From JBAYIE01 sp965279165 (GTDB taxonomy: Bacteria > Bacteroidota > Bacteroidia > UKL13-3): a DNA stretch of 64,000 nt. The stretch covers positions 1,612,001 to 1,676,000 of the forward strand of contig OZ257140.1 of NCBI GenBank assembly GCA_965279165.1, given 5' to 3'. Shown piece after piece: positions 9,076-17,527 of this stretch. The notes under the pieces were generated by a model, which worked only from the letters and a program-made list of their open reading frames with translations, was not told the origin of the DNA and searched no databases. Made by a program: the position numbers and the translations under genes. Numbering within the stretch: position 1 is the stretch's first letter; each line of letters begins with the position of its first letter.

Positions 9076-10503
9076 ATGAACAAAACCAAACGAGTAGCTG
9101 TAATTGGCGCAGGACCTGCAGGAATAACCTGTGCTTATCAACTGGCGAAATCTGGAATTGAAGTCCATTTATATGAAGCAGCACCACAGGTAGGTGGATT
9201 AGCCAAATCCATTGAGCTTTGGGGACAACGGGTAGATCTTGGTCCACACCGCTTTTTTAGCGATGATACACGGGTTAACAAACTTTGGCTGGAAGTGGCA
9301 GGCCGCGACTACCGTATGGTTGATCGTTTAACACGTATTTACTATAAAAAACAATTTTACTATTATCCAGTTAAGGCATTTGATGCTCTAAGCAAACTAG
9401 GACTTTTTACTTCTGCTCTATGTGTTCTTTCTTATTTTAAAGAAAAGGTACTTCCTACCAAACAAACCGGAACATTTGAGGGCTGGGTTACCAACCGTTT
9501 TGGAAAAAAACTATACGAGATTTTCTTTAAAACCTATACCGAAAAACTTTGGGGAATAAGATGTAATGAACTGGATGCAGATTTTGCAGCCCAACGAATT
9601 AAGAAATTCTCCTTAGGAGAAGCCATGAAAAGCGCCCTCGGTATTGGAGGTAAAAAACACAAAACCCTTGTCGACCAATTTGCCTATCCCACCCAGGGAA
9701 CCGGGATGATATATGAACGAATGCAAGCATATATCAACAGTAACGGCGGAAAAGTTTTATGCAATACCCCTGTTAAACGGGTATTAAAAACGGATCGCGT
9801 AGCGGATGGAATTGAGATGATGGATGGGGAAATACTTGCTTACGATCACGTTGTATCGACCATGCCATTTACGGTAATGGTGAAACAATTACCGGGTGTT
9901 CCAAAAGAAATTGAACAACTTACCAACCAACTCACTTTCCGCAATACCATTTTGGTTTACCTGCATGTGGATGGAAAAGATTTGTTTCCGGATAACTGGT
10001 TATATGTGCATTCTGCCGAATTGCAAATGGGAAGAATTTCTAATTTCAGAAATTATGTGCCCGAAATTAACAATGGCAAAGAAACTACCATTGTAGCGCT
10101 CGAATACTGGTGCTATAACGACGATAAACTTTGGTCGATGTCTGATGAAAAACTCATTGATCTGGCGAAAAAAGAATTGGAATATACCGGCTTAAATAAA
10201 GGTAGCAAGGTAACCGATGGCCATGTATATAAAATTGCAAGATGTTATCCGGTATACAGCAATAACTACAAAGAAATTTTAAAACCAATTGAGCGTTATT
10301 TAAGTGCCATTCAAAACCTGAGTGTTATTGGTCGCTATGGCGCTTTCAAATACAATAACCAGGACCACAGTATCCTTATGGGAATTCTGGCTGCAGAAAA
10401 TATCAGCAACAACACCTCCCACAATCTTTGGGATATCAATACCGATTACGATAACTACCAGGAACGCTCTACGATTACCGCCAGCGGGCTGTCGAATGAG
10501 TAA
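9076..10503 (+). CDS. FAD-dependent oxidoreductase, UDP-galactopyranose mutase/amine-oxidase-like
   Basis: A 475-residue flavoprotein. The dinucleotide fold is at the N-terminus (VAVIGAGPAGITCAYQLAKSG, residues 6-26), followed by the acid ending the second strand (HLYEAAPQVGGLAKS) and LGPHRFFSDD, a motif common in the Glf/protoporphyrinogen-oxidase-like superfamily. The C-terminus carries an FAD-closing segment (NLSVIGRYGAFKYNNQDHSILMG). Bacteroidota homologs often lie beside glycan or membrane glycosyltransferase genes, which fits the divergent GT39-like gene. The ATG at 9076 is chosen because the dinucleotide fold starts there; the upstream extension to 8911 overlaps the divergent gene. Its substrate is unknown; a sugar-nucleotide mutase role is only a guess. 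Confidence 0.8.
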   Translation: MNKTKRVAVIGAGPAGITCAYQLAKSGIEVHLYEAAPQVGGLAKSIELWGQRVDLGPHRFFSDDTRVNKLWLEVAGRDYRMVDRLTRIYYKKQFYYYPVKAFDALSKLGLFTSALCVLSYFKEKVLPTKQTGTFEGWVTNRFGKKLYEIFFKTYTEKLWGIRCNELDADFAAQRIKKFSLGEAMKSALGIGGKKHKTLVDQFAYPTQGTGMIYERMQAYINSNGGKVLCNTPVKRVLKTDRVADGIEMMDGEILAYDHVVSTMPFTVMVKQLPGVPKEIEQLTNQLTFRNTILVYLHVDGKDLFPDNWLYVHSAELQMGRISNFRNYVPEINNGKETTIVALEYWCYNDDKLWSMSDEKLIDLAKKELEYTGLNKGSKVTDGHVYKIARCYPVYSNNYKEILKPIERYLSAIQNLSVIGRYGAFKYNNQDHSILMGILAAENISNNTSHNLWDINTDYDNYQERSTITASGLSNE

Positions 10504-11266
10504 TGATTGAATGGGTCAATGTTGAATGATTGGATGGGTTTTAAGGAGATTTTACTGAAAGCTAGGATTTTGGTGTTTGAGATATTTTTTGTTTGATAAT
10601 TGACTGATTTAAATTGACCACGTCGCGATATGACGGGAAATATGTAACCGCGAAGCACGCGAAGATTTTTCGCAAAGGGCGCAAAGTTTAATCTCAAATG
10701 ACTTTTCAATTAGTGGTTAAGAACCCCATCGGGGTGACATTATTATAGAAGAACAGACAAACCGCAACCAAAACCCTGAAAGGGTGACATTATTGTTTGA
10801 TTTATTAGAAGCAAATTCTAACCGCAAAGCACGCGAAGATTTTTCGCAAAGCACACAAAGATTTTTAACGCAGTGGCACAGAGATCGCAGAGTTTTATAA
10901 AATAGTCTTTTGTTTGGCATGAAGCCAAAGTACGAACCTGCCATTGACCAATTACTGATGGCTTTTGACTGACCGCTGACCGCCATTTAAGCCACAGATT
11001 TCACAAATTACACAGATTAATGACCACCACTAATGGTATTGAATCTCGTAACCGGAAGGCTGGTGTCTGAGTTTGCCGAAGACCAGATTTCGCAGATTTC
11101 ACAGATTCCCAATAAAGATGCTTTGGCTTGGCATAAAGCCAAAATAGATTCTATTGACCCTATGACTAAGGGGATTTTTTAAATAATTTGTATATACATA
11201 ATTGGTTCACATAACGCGAACTTTTCAGACAGCCAACTTCAACACCTCAACACCTTAACACTTCCC
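10504..11266. repeat. Composite intergenic repeat (double hairpin, CGCAAAG and CACAGATT motifs)
   Basis: No gene in 763 bp. In order: ATTGGATGGG units; a segment homologous in inverted orientation to 19531-19783; a CGCGAAGcacGCGAAG/CGCAAAGggCGCAAAG block (10650-10688); the hairpin CCCCatCGGGGTGACATTATT (about 10727) and its partner CCCTgaaAGGGTGACATTATT (about 10778); a second CGCAAAG block (10825-10895); the hairpin TTGGC-ATGAA-GCCAA (about 10914); CACAGATTTCACAAATTACA motifs (10992-11020 and 11085-11108); and TTGGC-ATAAA-GCCAA (about 11129). The tract ends in AACACCTC units at the transaldolase stop. Confidence 0.85.
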
Positions 11267-11923
11267 TTACCCGTTCGCCTTCTTATGATCCGCTAAAAAC
11301 TTCTCTAAACCACTATCGGTTAACGGATGTTTTAGCAAAGCAAGAATGGAATCAAGCGGACTGGTGATTACATGTGCACCAACTTGGGCGGCTTTGATAA
11401 TATGCATTGGGTTGCGAATTGATGCTGCTAAAATTTGTGATTGGTATCCTTGAACGGCATAGATTTGGGCGATTTGTGCAATCAATTCCATTCCATCATA
11501 ACTAATATCATCTAAACGTCCAACAAATGGAGAAATATAAGTAGCACCGGCTTTGGCAGCTAAAATTGCTTGTCCTGGACCAAAAATCAAAGTACAATTG
11601 GTTCTAATTCCTTTGGATGTAAAGTACTTAATTGCTTTCACTCCCTCTTTAATCATCGGAACTTTCACCACAATATTTTCATGTAAAGAAGCAAGCATTT
11701 CTCCTTCACGAACAATTCCTTCAAAATCAGTTGAAATTACTTCGGCACTCACATCACCATCTACAATATTGCAAATGTCGACATAGTGTTTCATAATGGC
11801 ATCTGTTCCTTTAATACCTTCTTTTGCCATTAGTGATGGATTGGTTGTAACGCCATCCAAAATACCTAAATCATTGGCTTCTTTAATTTGTGCAAGATTT
11901 GCTGTATCGATAAAAAATTTCAT
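11267..11923 (-). CDS. tal: Transaldolase / fructose-6-phosphate aldolase family (short TalC type)
   Basis: A 218-residue TIM-barrel enzyme of the short transaldolase subfamily (MipB/TalC/Fsa). MKFFIDTANLAQIKEANDLG opens it, then GVTTNPSLMAKEG. The Schiff-base lysine is Lys87 in ENIVVKVPM, and the C-terminus carries GAHVITSPL. Family members act either as transaldolase in the pentose phosphate pathway or as fructose-6-phosphate aldolase; sequence alone does not separate them. Most Bacteroidota copies are annotated transaldolase. It is cytoplasmic and monocistronic here, flanked on both sides by repeat or remnant sequence. Confidence 0.92.
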   Translation of the reverse strand: MKFFIDTANLAQIKEANDLGILDGVTTNPSLMAKEGIKGTDAIMKHYVDICNIVDGDVSAEVISTDFEGIVREGEMLASLHENIVVKVPMIKEGVKAIKYFTSKGIRTNCTLIFGPGQAILAAKAGATYISPFVGRLDDISYDGMELIAQIAQIYAVQGYQSQILAASIRNPMHIIKAAQVGAHVITSPLDSILALLKHPLTDSGLEKFLADHKKANG

Positions 11924-12012
11924 GTGGTTTATTTAAAATATGCTGCAAGATTAATGGATTTTAAGGGTAATAGGAAATGGAAATAATAAACGGGCAAATT
12001 CCGCATTAATTA

Positions 12013-12207
12013 TTGCTTAGATACCTTTCAGTTTGTAATGTATTTCCAGTACACAAGTTCAAAAACTTCCGGATGACTTCTAATTCCTCTAATATGGAGT
12101 TTCATATTAACTTTGCAACAATAGGCAAGGCATTGTCTCGCGGAATCTATTCTTTAAATGTTCAGTCAGGAAATTACAAATTTCGTCAAAGTCTAATTGT
12201 AAAATAA
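12013..12207 (+). pseudogene. Remnant of a T9SS type A C-terminal sorting domain
   Basis: A 64-codon frame ending ALSRGIYSLNVQSGNYKFRQ-SLIVK and stop. This closely follows the end of type A sorting domains (a Gly-Ile-Tyr-x-Leu strand, then a final basic IVK strand), and the preceding VFPVHK resembles the VYPNP start with the NP lost. Nothing upstream (11924-12012) encodes the rest of a cargo protein, so it is read as a decayed gene tail. The gene just ahead of the paralogous T9SS type B gene (26381) also ends in a type A domain, so the order is the same at both loci. It could instead be a short chance ORF. Confidence 0.45.
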
Positions 12208-12229
12208 TGCAATTAACCGTTGCATCATA

Positions 12230-12259
12230 TTGCTATTTCCTTTAATTAAACTAACTTTG
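12230..12259 (+). promoter_or_regulatory. Promoter of the first T9SS type B gene
   Basis: TTG (12230-12232), 19 bp, then TAACTTTG (12252-12259), a full match to the Bacteroidota -33/-7 arrangement. The expected start of transcription is about 12264-12268, inside the left arm of the hairpin that follows. The second paralog has the same TAACTTTGAGT box. Confidence 0.6.
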
Positions 12260-12260
12260 A

Positions 12261-12300
12261 GTCAGACGTTTATTATTAAACGTCTGACTTGTTTTTTTTA
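12261..12300 (+). terminator. Perfect 12 bp hairpin with T-run directly before a start codon
   Basis: Arms GTCAGACGTTTA (12261-12272) and TAAACGTCTGAC (12277-12288) pair perfectly around a TTAT loop and are followed by TTGTTTTTTTTA. This is the shape of an intrinsic terminator for the remnant gene upstream. However, it lies 1 bp after a -7 box and 4 bp before the ATG at 12304, so it may instead form the 5' hairpin of the downstream mRNA or an attenuator. Confidence 0.65.
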
Positions 12301-12303
12301 TCC

Positions 12304-15036
12304 ATGCGAATATTAAAATTCCATATTGTAATTTGTAGTATAATTCTAATTTGTATTCCTTTGAAGCAAATTGCACAAACCAACCATGTAATTAATGGGA
12401 GTTTTGAACAATACTCAAGTTGTGTCGATGGATATGCTCAATTATACAAAGCAATTGGATGGAGTCAGCCAATCATACCACCTAATCCAAGCTTTAACAC
12501 AAGTTATTACTTTCATTCACAGTTTTTTCATGGTTGTTACAGAAATCCACCAGCGGGTAGTTACCCACATGGCACACCTTCAAATAGCTGGATTAATGCT
12601 ACCAAATCAAAACCCGCTAGAACAGGAATAGGTTATGCAGGCATATATGGAGCTGAGAAGTATGTTGAGTTCGGTAATCTTTTTTTGTATACAACATCAT
12701 TTTTACAAGGCACAATTAAACCTCTAAAAGTTAATAATACATATTACTACGAAATGTATTTAGCTTGGGCTATAGATAGATCAGAAATGGCGGCGGGTCA
12801 CTTTGGCGTGCTATTCACTGATACGGCAATCCAAGCAAGAGATAACTGGACACCATTATATGGACTAAAAGCAGACATTATAGATACCAACCGTGTTTAC
12901 GAATACAAAGGTTGGTATAAAATCAAAGGTAATTATATTGCAAACGGTACGGAACAATTTCTATTTATAGGCTCTTTTAATCCAGATACTGTTACATATC
13001 GGTATATAAATTTAACAGATATGTCTGCCCGTTACTTCGTCGACGACGTCTCCCTCATCGATTGCAACGATTATATCCGCAAAGATTTTCTTGGCAAGGA
13101 TACCTTGCTGTGCAATAATGCTCCGTTTAAACTTGATGCTCGGCAACCCCAAGGAGAGGTAACTTATTTGTGGCAGGATAATTCGACCAAAGATACTTTG
13201 ATGGCAACTCAAACAGGTATTTATTGGGCGCAGGTTAGTGTAAATGGTTGTCCTCCATTTAGAGATTCCATTTTTATTGATAGAGAAATTCCTCCTGCCG
13301 TTAACCTTGGACCTGATACCATTATTTGTTTGGGTAAAGGTTTCTTTTTGCATTCAACTCCTATTTTACATGATACCGCTTATCGTTATGTATGGAATAC
13401 CAAAGACACCTCTGCTGTTTTGTATGTAGATAGTGTTGGCAAATACGAATTAACCATTAGCAAACGTGGTTGTGGCAATACCGATTCCATTAATATTTAT
13501 AAGTTTCCGCTCAAAGAGTTTAACCTTGGTTCTGATACTGCGCATTGTACCAACAACCCCGTGGTGCTGGATGCAACTACTGCAGGTGCGCAACATTATT
13601 TGTGGAGCACAACCGATACAGTGCCGGTAATTGGTGCCTTGCAAAGTGGTTTGTATTGGGCAGAAGCTAGCAATGGTACTTGCCAATACCGCGATTCGGT
13701 TAACTTAATTATTAAACCGCAACCGGTTGTTGAACTGGGTAATTTCTTTAGCGATATATGCGATAATATAAACCATGTTTTAGATGCGGGTAATCCGGGT
13801 GCAAAATATGCGTGGAACCGTGGTGATACCACAAGCCTTTTACCTGTTACTTCCCCGGGTTTTTACAAAGTGGTGGTTAATTTAAATGGTTGCACGGTAT
13901 CCGATAGTATTCAAATAAGCATTGTTCCTGCAGCTGTGGTTAATTTAGGTCCCGACACGTTGGTATGCGAAGGAACCCAACGCCTGCTGGATGCTACTAC
14001 AGCAGGTTCTACTTATTTGTGGCACGACTTTACTTCCAATGCAACTTATCTTGCTACCACCCAAGGTTGGTATAAAGTAAAAGTTACCAAAGGAAAATGT
14101 GTTACAATCGACTCCGTGCATATAGACATTACACCAAAACCAATTTTTACTTTGGGCAACGATACTGCTGTTTGTTTTGAAGTACCTGTAATTTTAGATG
14201 CCGGTGCAGCGAATGCAGATTCCTATTTGTGGCAGGATAATACAACCGCTCCAAGCTACACTGCAACCAAGGAAGAACTTGTTTGGGTTGAAGTTACCAA
14301 AGCAGCTTGTATTGTTAGAGATAGCGTTTTAATAACCCAATTACCCCTTGCATTACCAAACCTTGGTCCCGATACTTTCTTTTGTAAAGGAGAAACCTAT
14401 TTGCTTAATCCGGGAAACTTTGTAAGTTATCTGTGGAGCGATAACAGTATTGCTTCCCAACTCATAGCAAACAAGGCAGGATTATACCATGTGCTTGTAA
14501 AAAACAACGATGGTTGTTCGGGTAACGATCAAATTAACTTAACCGAAAAAGCCTTACCGCAAATAAATTTTGGTATAGATTCTGCACTATGCGAACCGAA
14601 TTTTTTACTTAGTCCGGGAAAAGGATTTATCCAATACCAATGGCAAGATGGAAGCACAACTCCTCAAATCCCTGTTACCGATTACGGAACCTATAAAGTA
14701 ACCATCACCGACCAATTTGGTTGCAAAAATGAAGGACAAATAACCATAAGCAATAATTGTCCAACTGAAATATTTGTACCCAATGCATTTACGCCAAACA
14801 CCGATGGTACCAACGATATTTTTATGCCGGTTACTTTTAATGTAAAAAGTCTAACCATGAAAATTTACGACCGTTGGGGTAAACTAATTTTTGAATCAAA
14901 CGAAACGCAAAAAGGTTGGGATGGTAAATGGGCCGGAAATTTTGTAATGAGCGATGTATATGTATACGTAATTAATTACACCGATTTAAAGGATATTACA
15001 AAAGTACTAACCGGTAATGTAACGTTGTTGCGTTAA
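12304..15036 (+). CDS. Giant secreted protein with eight Ig-like repeats and T9SS type B sorting domain (copy 1)
   Basis: A 910-residue protein. A signal peptide ends near IAQTNHVI. An N-terminal jelly-roll-like domain follows (residues about 22-250, NHVINGSFEQYSSC..., ending YFVDDVSLIDC), of the sort seen in Bacteroidota adhesin and OmpA-type proteins. Then come eight repeats of 70-90 residues beginning LGxDTxxC and containing YLWxD and GxYxVxV. The last 90 residues are a gliding-motility-associated type B sorting domain (FVPNAFTPNTDGTNDIF, IYDRWGKLIFES, GWDGKW, GNVTLLR), so export by T9SS is expected. ATG 12304 is preferred to the TTG at 12289. From base 13039 to the stop it is nearly identical to the copy at 27213-29210. 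Confidence 0.88.
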   Translation: MRILKFHIVICSIILICIPLKQIAQTNHVINGSFEQYSSCVDGYAQLYKAIGWSQPIIPPNPSFNTSYYFHSQFFHGCYRNPPAGSYPHGTPSNSWINATKSKPARTGIGYAGIYGAEKYVEFGNLFLYTTSFLQGTIKPLKVNNTYYYEMYLAWAIDRSEMAAGHFGVLFTDTAIQARDNWTPLYGLKADIIDTNRVYEYKGWYKIKGNYIANGTEQFLFIGSFNPDTVTYRYINLTDMSARYFVDDVSLIDCNDYIRKDFLGKDTLLCNNAPFKLDARQPQGEVTYLWQDNSTKDTLMATQTGIYWAQVSVNGCPPFRDSIFIDREIPPAVNLGPDTIICLGKGFFLHSTPILHDTAYRYVWNTKDTSAVLYVDSVGKYELTISKRGCGNTDSINIYKFPLKEFNLGSDTAHCTNNPVVLDATTAGAQHYLWSTTDTVPVIGALQSGLYWAEASNGTCQYRDSVNLIIKPQPVVELGNFFSDICDNINHVLDAGNPGAKYAWNRGDTTSLLPVTSPGFYKVVVNLNGCTVSDSIQISIVPAAVVNLGPDTLVCEGTQRLLDATTAGSTYLWHDFTSNATYLATTQGWYKVKVTKGKCVTIDSVHIDITPKPIFTLGNDTAVCFEVPVILDAGAANADSYLWQDNTTAPSYTATKEELVWVEVTKAACIVRDSVLITQLPLALPNLGPDTFFCKGETYLLNPGNFVSYLWSDNSIASQLIANKAGLYHVLVKNNDGCSGNDQINLTEKALPQINFGIDSALCEPNFLLSPGKGFIQYQWQDGSTTPQIPVTDYGTYKVTITDQFGCKNEGQITISNNCPTEIFVPNAFTPNTDGTNDIFMPVTFNVKSLTMKIYDRWGKLIFESNETQKGWDGKWAGNFVMSDVYVYVINYTDLKDITKVLTGNVTLLR
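13039..15036 (+). repeat. 1,998 bp paralogous tract, copy 1
   Basis: Starts at GTCGACGACGTCTC inside the gene and ends exactly at the stop codon. The partner is 27213-29210, the same length with no indels. I count about 19 residue differences over 665, plus scattered synonymous changes. Sequence before and after the tract diverges sharply. Confidence 0.9.
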
Positions 15037-15058
15037 AAACTATCTTACTTCCATTTCC

Positions 15059-17452
15059 TCAAAACTTCACCCCAACTCCCATATACCATAATCTACCATC
15101 AGCAGGCAATAATCCCGGTCCGGGATACCCTCCACCTCTGCGAGTAAAATATTTGGTATCACCAACATTGTTAATACCACCATTTAATTGGAATACTTTC
15201 TTCACTCGGATACTAAAAGACCAATCGGCAACTTGGTAAGCCGGTATTACACCATTCACTCCGGTTGCATCGTATTTGGTTGTATTCAATGCATCGCTAT
15301 AAGCTAAACCCACATGCGACTGCTGGAAAGTAGTTGTAAAATGTTTAAACGAATACGTTATGCCATAACGATTAATATAAGCCGGTGCATTCTCAACTAC
15401 TTTGTTTTCTAAATTTTTAGTTGGATCGGGATTAATCCATGATGTGTATTTTGAATCATTTATCGACAAGGAATTAAACAATGCGATTTGTCCAAACTTG
15501 GTATTGTTCATTAAAGCAGTTGGAATAAACTCTATATAACTTTCAATTCCTTTACTTACCGAATTGCCAATATTGCTTTTGTAATTTCTTCCATTAACTG
15601 CATAAGAGCCAATGCGGTTATTATACTGCATGTAAAAAGCGCTTACATCCAAAACCAATACTTTTCCAAAATTCCCGCGATACCCTAAATCCATGTTAAA
15701 TCCGGATGCATCTTTTAAATTGGCATCGATACTGTCGGTAGTTGCAGAAGGGGTAATATCACTGAATAAAACCGGACGGTACGCTTGGGAGTAATTAAAG
15801 TAAATATTGGTACTACTGGTTATTTCATACTGGGAACCTACTCCAAGTAACACAAAATTTCGTTTGCTCATGGCATCTGATATTACTGCATTTGCTGCAG
15901 AAGCGTACTTCCCATCGGCAGTATTTTCGATATGCTCATACCTAACCCCGGGAGTGATGCTCCATTTGCGTGTTACATAAAAAATATTTTCTGCAAACAA
16001 AGCTACATTGCGGGTGTGATAAACCATATCCACTGCCTTTACCTCCGAGGTAACCGATAAATCATAGCCGGTTCCTTTGTTGCCATTTGTATTTCTGAAC
16101 CTTTCCGTTGTGCCATTAAAGTATTTTATTCCTGCAGCCAATGCATGTTTTTTATTAAACAAAACATAGGAATACAAATGCCTTGCTTCTAATCCATAAT
16201 TGGTATAACGATCAACATCAATCCGTCGAGATGCATATTGACCAGTTGCACTATTAATAGTATCGGGTTTATTAATTGCTTCCAAATAACCGATACTGCT
16301 TCTATCAGCAAACAACCCGAACATTTTTATTTTTAATTGGTGGTTTTTTGAAATGGCATAATCAATGCTAATTGCCGGGATATTCCATTTTAAATCAAAC
16401 CAGTTTCTGCTTCGCAACGACTGTTGTGCATCTGCTTTAAACATCGAATCGTTTAATCCACCTGGTTGTTGTACCAATTGATCCATATGGGTAAATTCAA
16501 CTCCAACCGATATTTTTTTGGTTAATTGGTATCCTAAATTGATGAATCCATTCCAAGTTTGGTATTCGTTGTTTTGTCGCCAGCCATTTGATTTGCGATA
16601 GTTGATATTTCCATAGTAGGAGAACTTGCCAATATTTCCTCCAATAGCATTAAAGGAACTGAACATACCATAAGCACCAAAAGTTTGCATCGACTCTACC
16701 CCAATAGGTTTTTTGCTAATCGAACGCTTTTTAATATAATTTATCATGCCACCAAACTGTGGACCATACTGCAATGAAGCCGCTCCGCGTACTACTTCAA
16801 TTCTATCAAGCGATTCAACTGATGGTGTATAATAGGATTCGGGATAACCAAACGGATCGGCTGCAATATCGTATCCGTTTTGACGGGTATTAAACTCCCA
16901 CATGCGGTTCGGACTCAATCCTCTTGTTGCAATACCCATTTGAACGCCACTACCATCGCTTTCCCACACTTGCACTCCGGGTACTTTGGCAAATACCTGG
17001 CGCGACATGTTTTGCGCTAAATTCGATGAGCCGGTGCTAAGTTTTAATACTTCGTTTTTCTTGCCTGCATAAATTACATTGTCTTTTACATCCGGCAAAC
17101 GCTCTACACTTACCCGGTTGCTGCGGTCGGTTATTTCTGTTTCTTTTAATTGTAAATTTCTCTCAATCAATATCTCTCCTAGGTTAATTGGCTTATTCGA
17201 ATCATCTACCACAAACCATTGAATGGTTACCATTTGTCCGCCCATTTCTGTATTGATATGGTATTCGCCCTTTTGAATGTCGTTAAATACAAAAGCACCC
17301 TGTTCATTAGTTCGTACTACTTTTCCATTAGATAGATAAATTTCCTGATGGGAGTATGCTTCCTTATTTTCTTTAATTAACCTTCCTGTAACTTCCGAAG
17401 CCTCTGATCTGCTTAATATTGCAAATGCCACAAATAGTATTATATACCTCAT
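15059..17452 (-). CDS. FecA-like TonB-dependent receptor
   Basis: A 797-residue receptor with signal peptide MRYIILFVAFAILSRSEA, a small beta-sandwich domain (EVTGRLIKENKEAYS..., residues 20-95), then the plug: LAQNMSRQVFAKVPGVQVWE, IATRGLSPNRMWEFNTRQNG, DRIEVVRGAASLQYGPQFGG. The remainder is a 22-strand-type barrel ending in LWYMGVGVKF, with a terminal Phe. The plug text matches Fe(III)-dicitrate-type receptors, so ferric-siderophore or citrate uptake is the likely role. The ligand is not proven and no sigma/anti-sigma pair is adjacent. The start is set at 17452, where the signal peptide begins; the ORF extends to 17527. The gene is convergent with the T9SS gene, 22 bp away. Confidence 0.9.
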   Translation of the reverse strand: MRYIILFVAFAILSRSEASEVTGRLIKENKEAYSHQEIYLSNGKVVRTNEQGAFVFNDIQKGEYHINTEMGGQMVTIQWFVVDDSNKPINLGEILIERNLQLKETEITDRSNRVSVERLPDVKDNVIYAGKKNEVLKLSTGSSNLAQNMSRQVFAKVPGVQVWESDGSGVQMGIATRGLSPNRMWEFNTRQNGYDIAADPFGYPESYYTPSVESLDRIEVVRGAASLQYGPQFGGMINYIKKRSISKKPIGVESMQTFGAYGMFSSFNAIGGNIGKFSYYGNINYRKSNGWRQNNEYQTWNGFINLGYQLTKKISVGVEFTHMDQLVQQPGGLNDSMFKADAQQSLRSRNWFDLKWNIPAISIDYAISKNHQLKIKMFGLFADRSSIGYLEAINKPDTINSATGQYASRRIDVDRYTNYGLEARHLYSYVLFNKKHALAAGIKYFNGTTERFRNTNGNKGTGYDLSVTSEVKAVDMVYHTRNVALFAENIFYVTRKWSITPGVRYEHIENTADGKYASAANAVISDAMSKRNFVLLGVGSQYEITSSTNIYFNYSQAYRPVLFSDITPSATTDSIDANLKDASGFNMDLGYRGNFGKVLVLDVSAFYMQYNNRIGSYAVNGRNYKSNIGNSVSKGIESYIEFIPTALMNNTKFGQIALFNSLSINDSKYTSWINPDPTKNLENKVVENAPAYINRYGITYSFKHFTTTFQQSHVGLAYSDALNTTKYDATGVNGVIPAYQVADWSFSIRVKKVFQLNGGINNVGDTKYFTRRGGGYPGPGLLPADGRLWYMGVGVKF

Positions 17453-17527
17453 TCCAAATTGTTTTAATCGGGACAAAAATATACTATTTATATTTAGTCT
17501 AAATAAAATTAACATGATTTTCGTCAA

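Noticed and set aside
10455..10986. Two minus-strand ORFs after the FAD oxidoreductase
   Set aside because: They cross composite repeats and read the CGCAAAG blocks as protein; no conserved motif.
12013..12300. Riboswitch before T9SS copy 1
   Set aside because: Only a single simple hairpin is present, with no conserved aptamer-like sequence.
13012..13832. Antisense ORFs inside the T9SS genes (also at 27225-28505)
   Set aside because: They are shadows created by the repeated Ig-like coding sequence on the other strand.
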